Below are positions 1 through 9,000 of a stretch of DNA of 64,000 bases, in pieces. The notes beneath the pieces were generated by a model. The model was given only the letters and a program-made list of their open reading frames with translations. It did not search any database and had not been told where the DNA came from. Source of the DNA: JANLQX01 sp031368215 (GTDB lineage Bacteria > Actinomycetota > Acidimicrobiia > Acidimicrobiales > JANYDT01); contig JANLRD010000270.1 of assembly GCA_031368215.1 (NCBI GenBank), positions 1 to 64,000 on the forward strand, given 5' to 3'. How positions within the stretch are numbered: position 1 is the first letter of the stretch; every line of letters begins with the position of its first letter. The position numbers were made by a program, and so were the translations under genes.

Positions 1-1646
1 TCCTCGATGCCGCGCATCAGCTTCTCGTCGGGTTCGATCTCCTCATTCGTGATCGGATCGCGGAGCTTCTCCTTCTCGCAGTACGCCTCGCAGTGGTTGA
101 GGTAGTTCTCGAGGATCTCCTGCGCCTTGTCGGAGAAGGCCGGGATGAACGACTTGCGCACCTCGTCCTTCAGTTGGCGGTCGATCTCCTTGCGGGCTTC
201 GGTGAGCAGCGCGAGCGACTTCTTCTTCTGGTCGTCGGAGAGCTGATGGGCCCGCTCGATCGAATTGCGCAGCGCCCGGATGGCCATGACGGTGGTGAGG
301 CACGGCTCGCCATCGGTGTGCTCGTGCGCACCGGGGTCGCCGTCGGTCACGGCACGCGAGAGCGCGTCGATCACGAAGCGCGGGTCGATCCCGTCGAGGG
401 CTTCGCGCTCGGCCGCCTTCTGGATCTCCGGCACCTGCGTGAGCTTGAACTCGCCGGTCTCGCGGCCGTCGTAGAGGTGCAGCTTCTCGATGGCCGAGAG
501 GTTCGGGTAGTCGGCCAGGCGGGTGAGCACGGCGATCGTCGACGCCGCCTCGATGGCGTGGGGGTCGCAGTGGAAGTGCTGCTGGGATTGCGCGAGCAGC
601 TTCTCGTAGATGCGGCGCTCGTCGGATACCCGGACGTTGTAGGGCACGGGGATCGTGTATAGCCGTGACTGCAACGCTTCGTTGGTCGGGTCCGACATGC
701 GCTGGCGGAACTCGGACTCGTTGGTGTGGGCAAGGATCACCAGGTCAGCATCGATGAAGCCGAACTTCGGAACCTTGAACTGACGCTCCTGCGACAGGGT
801 GAGGAACTCCACGAGGAACTCCTTCGGGTTCTTCAGGAACTCGATGCATTCGAGGACGCCCCGGTTGGCCTTGGAGAACTCGCCGGCCCAGTCGAGGGCG
901 CGGGGGTCGTCGTCGGAGCCGTACTGCTCGAGCAGTTTGAAGTTGATGCCGCCGGTGAGCTGCTCGGTCGTCATCGACTTCGGGTCGCTGGGGGCGAACG
1001 TACCGATACCGATTCGCTTTGACTCCGACAGGTAAACGCGGGAGATCGGGAACTTCGAGAAGTCACCGCCGAACTCGGTCTTCAGGCGCATCGCGCACTT
1101 CGGGCACAGGTGCCCCTCGACCTCGACGCCGGCATACTCCTGCACCCGTGCCCTCAGGCTCGGACCGCCGGGCTCACCGCCGTCCGGCACGAGATGTAGC
1201 GGCTCCTCGTGCATGGGACAGCCCTGCAATGCGTAGACCGCACCGGCGTCAGTGCGCGACCAACGCTCGAGACCGCGTTTGATGGTCGTGGCGATCGTCG
1301 ACTTCGCACCGCCTGGAGGCCCCCACAGCAGCAGGATGCGCCGACGGGTCTGATGCCCGCGAGCAGATGTGCGGAAGTACTCCACAAGATCGGAGAGCGG
1401 TTGATCGAGGCCGAACACCTCACCGTCGAAGAACGAGCCGCGCACGTTGCCGGTGACCGAGTCCCTATCGAACCCCGCAGCTTCGATCATCGCAAACACC
1501 CGGGCGTGGGCAGTGGACGCAATGGTCGGATGCTTCTTCACCAACTCCACGTACTGCTCGAGGTACATCACCTCCTCCGTGGTCGTCGTGGCGGAATGCG
1601 CGGCGAGGCGCAGTTCAACGAGAAGGTCGTGACCAGTCTCCAGCAT
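1..1646 (-). CDS. prkA: PrkA-type serine protein kinase (C-terminus cut by window edge)
   Basis: About 548 codons are visible of a protein usually around 630-690 residues; the 3' end lies beyond base 1. PrkA (YeaG-type) proteins combine an AAA+ ATPase-like N-terminal domain with a C-terminal kinase domain and act in stress and stationary-phase signalling. A P-loop GPPGGAKST is at residues 109-117, followed by a Cys-containing segment (CPKC) and conserved stretches such as GVLECIEFLKNPKEF and HTNESEFR. The ATG at 1646 has a GGGAGGA ribosome site just upstream on the minus strand. The usual partners (YeaH/SpoVR-type genes) would lie beyond the left edge. Family assignment is secure; the substrate is unknown. 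Confidence 0.95.
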   Translation of the reverse strand, partial: MLETGHDLLVELRLAAHSATTTTEEVMYLEQYVELVKKHPTIASTAHARVFAMIEAAGFDRDSVTGNVRGSFFDGEVFGLDQPLSDLVEYFRTSARGHQTRRRILLLWGPPGGAKSTIATTIKRGLERWSRTDAGAVYALQGCPMHEEPLHLVPDGGEPGGPSLRARVQEYAGVEVEGHLCPKCAMRLKTEFGGDFSKFPISRVYLSESKRIGIGTFAPSDPKSMTTEQLTGGINFKLLEQYGSDDDPRALDWAGEFSKANRGVLECIEFLKNPKEFLVEFLTLSQERQFKVPKFGFIDADLVILAHTNESEFRQRMSDPTNEALQSRLYTIPVPYNVRVSDERRIYEKLLAQSQQHFHCDPHAIEAASTIAVLTRLADYPNLSAIEKLHLYDGRETGEFKLTQVPEIQKAAEREALDGIDPRFVIDALSRAVTDGDPGAHEHTDGEPCLTTVMAIRALRNSIERAHQLSDDQKKKSLALLTEARKEIDRQLKDEVRKSFIPAFSDKAQEILENYLNHCEAYCEKEKLRDPITNEEIEPDEKLMRGIE

Positions 1647-1916
1647 CGTGGATCCTCCCTCGGGTTCGAGGTGGTTGTGGGGTGAGTGTTCGGTGATTCC
1701 TCTGCGGTGGGGGGTGCTCGTCAGTTCTGAAATCGGATTCGCTTACTGTCCGTCCAATCGGACTGTGCGGCGCGCTCCTGAAGGGTTTCGGAGAAGAAAA
1801 GCGAGAAACCTCCGGAACGGCAAGATCGCGCGCGTGTTGTGCGCGGGGTCCGGAACGGGCGGGCGAGGCCGAGGCGAGCCGGGAGGTGTTCCCGGGCGAG
1901 CAGTCGGGCCGGCCGG

Positions 1917-2561
1917 TTACGCCGGTGAGTCGGCGGGCGCTTCAGCGTCGTCAGGGAGGGCGAACGGCACATGGAGGACTTCCTTGCCGGCCCACTCCCA
2001 CACAGCCTCGCCGATAGGCAGGGTCCGTGCCTTCAGTCGGATGGGTCCGAACGCGAATGCCGTGGGTTCATTGCGCTGCAGTGCGTCGACAACCGACGGG
2101 CTGTCGACGAACTGATCGGGAAGCGGGGCGATCAGATTCAAGCGGAGATCCCAGGCCTGCTGTTGGTCACGTTCGAGCTGCGGGCTGATCTGCGCCATCA
2201 GGTATTCGGTCGTGCCGGGTTCGGGGAAGGGTGCAACCCTGCTCGACAGGATCGACGACGCACCGTCCTCGGAGGGGCCGAGCTTCCACGTGCCCTCGGC
2301 CCGAAGGGTCGGAAACAGCACGTGGAATTGCCAATCGTCGGAGTAGCCGTCGGGTCGGACCGTGTCGCTGATGATCAGGTAGACCCGGGCATCATCACCT
2401 AGTTTTCGAGCCGACCGCACGACCAAGGGCGCAAGTTCTGCTGCCGTCAACGCCCGCCGTTGCTCGGCAACGACCTCGACGGTGGTGACCACTGAAGACA
2501 GCGGCGTCGTGATGTCGATTCCCGGCGTGACCTCAGCCAACTTCTTGCGAAACAACCCCAT
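1917..2561 (-). CDS. hypothetical protein, 214 aa
   Basis: A 214-residue soluble protein with no signal peptide or membrane segment. It has an alternating alpha/beta look (EVVAEQRRALTAAELAPLVVRSARKLG, then ARVYLIISD and WQFHVLFP) and an acidic C-terminus. I do not recognise the family. The ATG at 2561 is preceded by an AAGGGA-like ribosome site. It lies downstream of prkA's start region on the same strand with about 270 bases between them, so it may be independently transcribed. Codon use is typical of the window, so it is probably a real gene. Confidence 0.75.
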   Translation of the reverse strand: MGLFRKKLAEVTPGIDITTPLSSVVTTVEVVAEQRRALTAAELAPLVVRSARKLGDDARVYLIISDTVRPDGYSDDWQFHVLFPTLRAEGTWKLGPSEDGASSILSSRVAPFPEPGTTEYLMAQISPQLERDQQQAWDLRLNLIAPLPDQFVDSPSVVDALQRNEPTAFAFGPIRLKARTLPIGEAVWEWAGKEVLHVPFALPDDAEAPADSPA

Positions 2562-2642
2562 GAGTTCCCTTCCTGCCGGGTGACCACATCCCTATCGGCA
2601 GGTTGTCCCTTCGGCTGAGGGGGTTTCTCCGGTCCGCACCGA

Positions 2643-3275
2643 TTACGTTCGACGGAGAAGGGCGAAGGCGATGTTCGGGCCGTTGCCGTGGACGTACGCC
2701 AGTCGAATCCAGATCAGCGCGATCTCCTCGAGGGCACGCGACATGAAGAGCGGACCGGCGTCGACCGGGTCGAAGCCGACCCCGGAGGCGAGTTGGGCCA
2801 CGACCTCTTTGGCGGACGCATCGTCGCCGGCGAAGAGCATCGCCGGGGTCGCTCCGGGGTACCCGGGGTTGGTCATGTTGGCCGAACCGGTGGTGCTGAA
2901 GGACTTGACGACCCGGGCCGAACCGGTCCACTCCGCGATCCGCTCGCCACCTGACGGTGCGGCTTTCGGGTCGAGGCCGGCGAATGCGGGCAGCAGTGGA
3001 TTCGTGGCGTCGATCACGATCGTGGCGGGACCTAGCGTGAGCCCGCGAGCGACGCTTTCGGCGGCGTCCCAGGGCACCGCTATCAACACCACGTCGGCAC
3101 CGGCCGTGGCTGTTTCGACGGTAGCCGTGCGTCCGTTCCGCGTCTGTTCCAGCAACTCGGCGTGCCGCTCGCTTTCGGGGTCACGAACGGCGTAGGTGAT
3201 GGTGTGGCCGAGTTCGGCCCACCGGGGGCCGAGGGCGCGTCCGACGTTGCCTACGCCGATCATGGTGATGTTCAC
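2643..3275 (-). CDS. NADPH-dependent F420 reductase-type NAD(P)-binding protein
   Basis: 210 aa. The N-terminus carries a Rossmann motif, GVGNVGRALG, at once after the start, then AVRD in place of the usual NR(S) and an IDATNPL segment typical of the F420H2:NADP+ oxidoreductase (Fno/NpdG-like) family. Such enzymes pass hydride between NADPH and F420, which fits the LLM and PPOX F420-class proteins elsewhere in the window. The start is GTG at 3275, with AAGGAG 5 nt upstream; the frame stays open further upstream but that part overlaps the bestrophin gene. It follows the bestrophin gene by 13 bases, so the two are probably co-transcribed. The exact substrate is inferred; the family also contains non-F420 members. 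Confidence 0.82.
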   Translation of the reverse strand: MNITMIGVGNVGRALGPRWAELGHTITYAVRDPESERHAELLEQTRNGRTATVETATAGADVVLIAVPWDAAESVARGLTLGPATIVIDATNPLLPAFAGLDPKAAPSGGERIAEWTGSARVVKSFSTTGSANMTNPGYPGATPAMLFAGDDASAKEVVAQLASGVGFDPVDAGPLFMSRALEEIALIWIRLAYVHGNGPNIAFALLRRT

Positions 3276-3288
3276 GGTTGCTCCTTCG

Positions 3289-4218
3289 CTACCAGAGGTA
3301 GCCGTTGACAGGTGTTGGCGGAAGGGGAAGGTCTTTCTCTCCGAGCGCGTCGCGAAGGTCGCGTTCGATGGAGGCGCAAATCGCGGTGAGCGGGACGTCG
3401 GTGGTCCGGTTCTCAAAGGGGTCCTCGTTGGCCGTTCCGACGGTGGCCATGACGATGAAGATTCCCGCGAGCACCGTGCTGGCCGGGATGACCATCCACG
3501 TGGTTGTGAACACCGAGAGCAGCGCGAAAGGGAGAACCGTGGCGAACAGCAGGACGAAGAGCCGGGTAAAGTACTCGTACTGGCGAGGAGTCGGCGTGTG
3601 CTTGATGCGTTCGAGGAGTCCTTGCTGGACGGTGAACTGCCCGAAGTTGGGTTCGATCGAGATGGGGTCGAACTGCCCGAGCAGGCCATCGCGGATGCCG
3701 TCTTTGAGGCGCACACCCTGGGTGATGAGGACCCGGTTCGCCGGATTGGGCGATGCTTGCAGCCGAGCGAGTTCCTCGCTATCGACCAGCGCCGAAATCT
3801 GGCCCCAGCCCGAGGTCCCGCGCAGTTGATGGCGCAGCAGGTGGGCGAACGCGATCTGGCGGTGGATCAGCTCCGCCGCGTACGAACCGGCCTGCTCCGT
3901 GGTGACACGGCCCGACCGCACGGCGTCATCGGTGAAGGACACGAGATGGCGGGCGAAGTTGCGACTTGCACTGTGGATTGCCTGCCAGGACGTCCGGCCG
4001 TCCCACCATCGGGCAAAGCTGGCGTTGTTACGAAACGCGACGAAGATCGCCATCGCAGATCCCAGCACGCCGACCGGAGCAAAGGGAAACGCGAGGCTGC
4101 GCCAATCGGTGATCTCGAACAGCGCGACAGCGCCAGCTGCGACGGTCGCTGAATAGAGCAGCTGTCTCCACACGTAGCCGAGGACGCGAGTGGGGCTCAG
4201 GTTGTGCTTGACGATCAT
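3289..4218 (-). CDS. bestrophin-like (UPF0187/YneE) membrane channel protein
   Basis: 309 aa. Hydrophobic segments near residues 25-70 and 190-240 and the stretch VAFRNNASFARWWDGR, with the Trp-Asp-Gly-Arg signature, identify the bacterial bestrophin family of anion/cation channels in the cytoplasmic membrane. I choose the ATG at 4218 because GGAG lies 5 nt upstream and related proteins start MIV; a longer start at 4263 is possible but would run into the promoter region. It is divergent from the TetR gene, and a TTACG-N9-CGTAA palindrome lies between them. The stop is 13 bases before the F420-reductase start. Confidence 0.85.
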   Translation of the reverse strand: MIVKHNLSPTRVLGYVWRQLLYSATVAAGAVALFEITDWRSLAFPFAPVGVLGSAMAIFVAFRNNASFARWWDGRTSWQAIHSASRNFARHLVSFTDDAVRSGRVTTEQAGSYAAELIHRQIAFAHLLRHQLRGTSGWGQISALVDSEELARLQASPNPANRVLITQGVRLKDGIRDGLLGQFDPISIEPNFGQFTVQQGLLERIKHTPTPRQYEYFTRLFVLLFATVLPFALLSVFTTTWMVIPASTVLAGIFIVMATVGTANEDPFENRTTDVPLTAICASIERDLRDALGEKDLPLPPTPVNGYLW

Positions 4219-4228
4219 CGTGTCTCCG

Positions 4229-4247
4229 TTACGTATGCGTATCGTAA
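4229..4247. promoter_or_regulatory. candidate TetR operator between divergent genes
   Basis: TTACG-N9-CGTAA, perfect 5-bp arms, 11 bases before the bestrophin start and in the promoter area of the divergent TetR gene. A smaller TACG-N4-CGTA palindrome lies inside it. Autoregulation by the neighbouring TetR is inference. Confidence 0.45.
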
Positions 4248-4288
4248 TGTAAGGATCTGCCATCGAGAGACGCGGGAGCGAAGCGGCG

Positions 4289-4294
4289 TATCCT
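4289..4294 (+). promoter_or_regulatory. -10 hexamer TATCCT of TetR gene
   Basis: TATCCT lies 7 nt before the GTG at 4302 and no ribosome site is visible, so the mRNA is probably leaderless. This supports 4302 over the in-frame GTG at 4296. Confidence 0.45.
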
Positions 4295-4301
4295 CGTGTC
4301 T

Positions 4302-4889
4302 GTGAATATGGTGACCATTGCGACGAAGAGCGCCGGCCGTCCTCGGGACGAGGGGGCCGACCGCGCCATCATCGAAGCGGCGCAGCGTCAGCTCGCCGAC
4401 GTCGGGTTCGCCCAGATGAGCATCGAATCAGTGGCGGCCGAGGCGGGCGTGACCCGTCCGACGGTCTACCGGCGCTGGAAGAGCAAGGACGACCTTGCCA
4501 CCGCTGCGATCGCGGCGTTGCAGATCCCTGCGCCGGCGCCGGAGAAGGACGACACGTGGTCGGCGATTGAGTCGGAACTCGTGCACTTCCGTCGCAGCCT
4601 CGAGCGTCCGAACGGGATGTCGATGATCGGCATGGTGCTTCTCGAGGAGGGCCGTATGCCCGAGCTTGCGGCGCTGTTTCGCCGCCGAATCGTAGAACCT
4701 CGTCGTCAACGGCTCACGGCGCTGTTCCGTCAGGGGATTGCCCGGGGCGAGATTCCCGAAGGCGCTGACGTTGCGACCGCCGTGGCAGCGGCGATCGGAA
4801 CGTTCTACGCCCACTACATCGCCACGGGTGCCGTTCCCAGGAACTGGGAACGCAAGACCATGGCGATGCTGCGGGCCGCACTGTCCTGA
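4302..4889 (+). CDS. TetR/AcrR family transcriptional regulator
   Basis: 195 aa. The N-terminal helix-turn-helix is clear: AIIEAAQRQLADVGFAQMS, then SVAAEAGVTRPTVYRRW, residues about 17-60. The C-terminal ligand domain (residues 70-195) has the helical pattern of TetR_C proteins, with a FRRRIVEPRRQRL helix. Likely role: repressor of the divergent bestrophin/F420-reductase pair through the palindrome at 4229-4247. In-frame starts are GTG 4296, GTG 4302 and ATG 4308; 4302 best fits the TATCCT-N7 leaderless spacing. The inducer is unknown. Confidence 0.9.
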   Translation: MNMVTIATKSAGRPRDEGADRAIIEAAQRQLADVGFAQMSIESVAAEAGVTRPTVYRRWKSKDDLATAAIAALQIPAPAPEKDDTWSAIESELVHFRRSLERPNGMSMIGMVLLEEGRMPELAALFRRRIVEPRRQRLTALFRQGIARGEIPEGADVATAVAAAIGTFYAHYIATGAVPRNWERKTMAMLRAALS

Positions 4890-4907
4890 CCTCTTCGTCG
4901 GACCGGA

Positions 4908-5645
4908 TCAGCGACCGAGGGCCTCGATGACGAGCTCAGCCGTGGCCGTTCCGGAGTACTGCTGCTGCCCGGTCACGAGGTTGCCGTCGCGGACCGCGTG
5001 CGGCTTGAACAGGCCCTGCACGATGAAGTTCGTGTTGGGGAGTTGCCGGGCGAGGACCTCGATACGGAAGGGCTGGATGACGACAGCCGCGGCATCGTCG
5101 GCGAAGTCCTCCTCGGAATTGGCGAATCCCGTCCACGTCTTTCCGTCGACGACCAGCGTCCCGTCCGCCTTGCGGGCCTTCAGGAGCGCGCAGGTGCCGT
5201 GGCAGATCGCCGCGGTGATCTTCCCCGCCTCGTAGCTTTCGGCGAGGAGGCGATGGACTCGATCGTCCTCGTAGAACGTGTACATCGGACCCTGGCCGCC
5301 GATGACCATTACCGCGTCGTAGTCGTGGAGGTTCACCTCAGCCAGTGACTTGGAGGTCTCCACCAAAGCGCGATGGGCTGGCGAGTTCATGAAGCCGAGG
5401 CTGATCAGATCGTGGGCGGAGTACCCCGATGCATCCGTCGGGTCGCTGTAGGAGTCGCCCATGAGTGGGCCGCCGTCGGGGCTGACGATGTCGACGTCGT
5501 AGCCGGCCTCCGTGAACGTCCAATACGGGTGGGTGAGCTCGGACCACCAGAAGCCGATGGGCCAGCCGGTCTGGGCGGATGTGGTCGTGTTGGACGCGAG
5601 AAGGAGAACCCGTCGCGTCCGAGTCGTATCGATGGTTGCGGGCAT
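4908..5645 (-). CDS. DJ-1/PfpI family (class I glutamine amidotransferase-like) protein
   Basis: 245 aa. The nucleophile elbow AAICHGTCAL puts Cys at residue 148 followed by His149, and a Glu in WWSEL near residue 36 completes the Hsp31/YhbO-like arrangement; GGQGPMYTF is also characteristic. Members act as chaperones, glyoxalase III/deglycases or peptidases, so the biochemical role cannot be fixed from sequence. The ATG at 5645 has AAAGG 5 nt upstream. The upstream region carries two interleaved palindromes (5699-5726). It converges with the TetR gene, with 18 bases between the stops. Confidence 0.88.
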   Translation of the reverse strand: MPATIDTTRTRRVLLLASNTTTSAQTGWPIGFWWSELTHPYWTFTEAGYDVDIVSPDGGPLMGDSYSDPTDASGYSAHDLISLGFMNSPAHRALVETSKSLAEVNLHDYDAVMVIGGQGPMYTFYEDDRVHRLLAESYEAGKITAAICHGTCALLKARKADGTLVVDGKTWTGFANSEEDFADDAAAVVIQPFRIEVLARQLPNTNFIVQGLFKPHAVRDGNLVTGQQQYSGTATAELVIEALGR

Positions 5646-5698
5646 GTGGGCCTTTCAGTTGGACGAGCCGCCGATAGTCGAGATGGTCGATCGACTAG

Positions 5699-5726
5699 TT
5701 ACAATACACAACTGTAATGGTGTATT
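5699..5726. promoter_or_regulatory. interleaved palindromes upstream of DJ-1/PfpI gene
   Basis: TTACA-N9-TGTAA (5699-5717) overlaps AATACAC-N10-GTGTATT (5703-5726), both with perfect arms, in an AT-rich patch about 55-80 bases upstream of the DJ-1 start. This is likely a regulator site; the regulator is not identified. The rest of 5646-5954 shows no gene. Confidence 0.4.
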
Positions 5727-5941
5727 CCCGAGCTCGTTTTCGGGGCCGGCGCGGAGAAGGCCTGTCCGTTCAGCTCCGACCTTCTCGGCCGACCTCGGTG
5801 ACGGGTTCGACCGACCGTGGCCAAGTCGCTTTCATGAAGCCCACGATGCTGTCGACGAGAGCCCTCTTCGCTGGTTGAACAGGTCGAGCGGTTCGTGGGC
5901 CGAGCTGCGGCGATGTGAACCATGTTGGGCGAAGTCGGCGG

Positions 5942-5947
5942 TACCCT
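5942..5947 (+). promoter_or_regulatory. -10 hexamer TACCCT for the fusion gene transcript
   Basis: TACCCT lies 7 nt before the ATG at 5955 of the small upstream ORF and matches the leaderless pattern seen at other starts in this window. Confidence 0.4.
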
Positions 5948-5954
5948 CGATCGC

Positions 5955-6023
5955 ATGTCGTTGCCGCTCGTTGCGTTCCGCCGTGCTCGGCCGGCGGTCG
6001 CGGCTCCTTGGGTCAGCGCGTGA
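5955..6023 (+). CDS. 22-codon upstream ORF overlapping the fusion gene start
   Basis: An ATG 7 nt downstream of a TACCCT hexamer opens a 22-codon frame (begins MSLPLVAFRR, Arg/Ala/Pro-rich). Its TGA (6021-6023) overlaps the GTG start (6020-6022) of the large fusion gene in a GTGA junction. It may serve only for leaderless entry of ribosomes and translational coupling to the downstream GTG, which has no visible ribosome site. No homology can be judged at this length. Confidence 0.35.
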   Translation: MSLPLVAFRRARPAVAAPWVSA

Positions 6024-9000
6024 CCGCGGCGAGGATCGAAGGCGGCTCGGCGGAGGGCTCGTCGCGACGGCCCATCCTGCGGCTGTCGCTGGCCGGGGTC
6101 AGTTCGAACCGTGGAAGGTTCGCCCTCCTGAGCTTCTCGGTCTTCATCGGCGTGCTCTTCATCGCGGCGACGCTCACCATCACCGACACGGTCAAGGCCG
6201 GCTTCGGGTCGCTCTTCAGCGATGCCTACCGCAACGTGTCGGTGGTGGTGCGCGAACAGTCAGACATCGTGCGCCAGAACGAGACGTTCCGCGGTCGTAT
6301 CAACGGGAGCCTGGTCGCTACCGTCGCCGATGTCCCCGGCGTCGAGGCAGCACTGCCGCGCATCACCGGCTACGCGTATGTGGTGAGCGCCGACGGCATC
6401 GCACCTCCGAACGTTTCGAGCGAAACCGCCGGGGCACCGATCGCGGAGAACTGGGTCGCCGATGAGGCCCTCAATCCGTTCATACTCGTCGACGGCACCG
6501 GGCCGAGGGACAGCGGCGACCTTGTCATCGACCGTGGCACAGCAAAGGAAGCGCGCATAGGAGTTGGCGACACGGTGAGCGTGGTCACCAAGGATGGTTC
6601 GGTGCCCGGCCGGGTGTCGGGCATCGTGCGGTTCGGGTCGGTCGACAGCCCCGGTGCCGTTCCCGTCGTGCTCTTCGGTACTGCCGATGCCCAGCGACTT
6701 CTCGGCGAGCCCGGTCGCGTCGATGCGGTGATCGTCCGGGCGAAGGACGGAGTCTCCGCCGCAACACTCGAACGGAGCATCGCCGCTGTGCTTCCCGATG
6801 GCATCGAGGCCGTCACGGGCGCGAAGGTCACGGCGGAACGCGAGAGCCAGGTCGCGTCGGGTTTGCGGTTCGTCACGGCGTTCCTGTTGATCTTCGCCGT
6901 GCTCTCGCTGGTGGTCGGGGCCTTCATCATCGCGAACACGTTCTCCATGTCGATCAGCCAGCGCACCCGCGAGCTTGCGCTGCTTCGGGCCGTGGGTGGA
7001 TCGCGCTTCCAGATCGCCCGGATGGTGCTCGGCGAAGCGGCGGTGATGAGCATCGTCGGTTCGGTGGCCGGCCTGTTCGGAGGGATCGGGCTGGCGCAAC
7101 TGATGAAGGGTGTCCTCCGCGCCACCGGGGTCGATCTTCCGCCGGCGCCACTCGTGGTGCGAGCCGCAACCGTCGCGTGGAGTCTCGGCATCGGCATTGT
7201 GGTCACCGTGGGCGCAGCGATCACGCCAGCGCTGCGCGCGGCTCGCATCTCACCCGTGGCGGCGATGCGTGACAGTGAGGTCGAGCCCCCGCCGTTGTTG
7301 CGCCGAACACTGCTCGGGTTCGGCGTGCTCGGGGTTGCCGTCTTCGTGACGAGGGACGGTGCGCTTTCACCGAGCCTGCCGCAGACCGGCCTCGGCGTGG
7401 CCATGCTCTTCGTCGCCTCGGTGCTCCTCGCTCCGGCCCTCGGCTCGCTCGCCCGATTCCTCGTGGACCCGGTCGGCCGCGTGTTCGGGACCACGTCGGG
7501 ATTGGCCGTCCGCAACGCCACCCGCAACCCCCGCCGGACCGCGGCGACCGCCCTTGCGTTGTCGCTCGGGTCGGCGGTCGCCTGCTTCGCGCTGATCCTC
7601 AACGCGTCGTTGTCGCAGTCGCTGAAGACAGCGGTTGGCGGAGGCCTTCGCGGTGATCTCGTCGTCCGGTCAGGATCGTTCGGTGTCGGGGGACTTCCGA
7701 CGTCGCTCGCCAAAGAGATAGGCGCGCTTTCTTCCGTCGAGGCCGTGTCCGGGCTGCGCTACGGATTCGCCACGGTCGACGGCCCCAAGCGCAAGGCCCG
7801 GCGCGTCTCCGCCGTTCGGCGGAGCGGCGGACGGCCGATCGCATCCCTCGATCCGGCATCGGCCGATCGGCTGCTCGACTTCGGCAATGAACGAGGGTCG
7901 CTGGGCGATCTCGGTGGAAACACCATCGCCATCTCACAGCGGGAGCTCGACGATCGCGGCTGGAACTTCGGCGACACGCTCCAGCTCACGTTCCCCGGTC
8001 GCGAGCCCACCCCGTTCCGCATCAACGCCATCTTCCGCCAGGGCATTGCCTTCGACTTCGCCATCTCCCATGCCGACTACGAGCGCGCCGTGCCCGACCA
8101 GTTCGACTTCGTCGTGTACCTCGCCGCCAAGGACGGGGTGAAGCTGTCGGAGCTTCGTAGCGAGATCGAGCGGATCACGACGAAGTACCCGACAGCCAAA
8201 GTCGAGGACCCGAAGCAATACGTCGCACGGATCACCAACTCCCTCGACCAACTCCTGAGTTTGATCCTGGGCTTGTTGATCCTCGTGGTTACGATCGCGG
8301 TGCTCGGCATTGCCATCACCCTTTCGCTCAGCGTCGTGGAACGGATTCGGGAAATCGGATTGCTACGTACGCTTGGCATGGCGCGGGTACAGGTGCGTTC
8401 GATGCTTCGGAGCGAAGCGGTAGTGATCGCACTTCTCGCGGTGAGCATCGGTGTGGTGCTGGGCATCGGCTCGGCGTGGGCCCTGCTCCAGGCACTCCGT
8501 GACGAAGGGCTCTCGCGTTTCTCGGTGCCACCGGTCGGGGTCGGGTCGCTCGCCATACTGGCGGCGGTCACGGGACTGCTGGCGTCGATCGTTCCCGGTC
8601 GACGTGCGGCACGCCTGCCGATGCTCGCCGCGCTCAACGGACGCCAGGCGACCGCGTTCGCAACACCCGGTAGCAAGCGGGTCGTTGCGGTAAAGCGCGC
8701 CCGGCTCATCGGCGGAGCGATCGCCATCACCGGTGTGCTGTTCGGCTTCGGCCTCGGACGGGCAACCGCGCCGGGTGGGGACGCGGTGGCCGTCGCCCCG
8801 TCGACGGCGTCCACGAGTGCTCCAGCTTCGGCGACCACGACGGCCTTGCCCGAGGGGTCGGTCTCGGTGGACAACACCCCGTACGTCGTTCCGCCGTCAT
8901 CGTCCCCGGCCGAACCCGGCGTGCTTCGTGAGTCCGTACCGATCCAGTCGCCGCCCGGCACGAAGGGGTGGCGGGTGCTCTACGACTCGGAGATCCGCGA

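Noticed and set aside
93..662. Open plus-strand frame opposite prkA
   Set aside because: Antisense shadow of a high-GC gene; no family similarity and no start signals.
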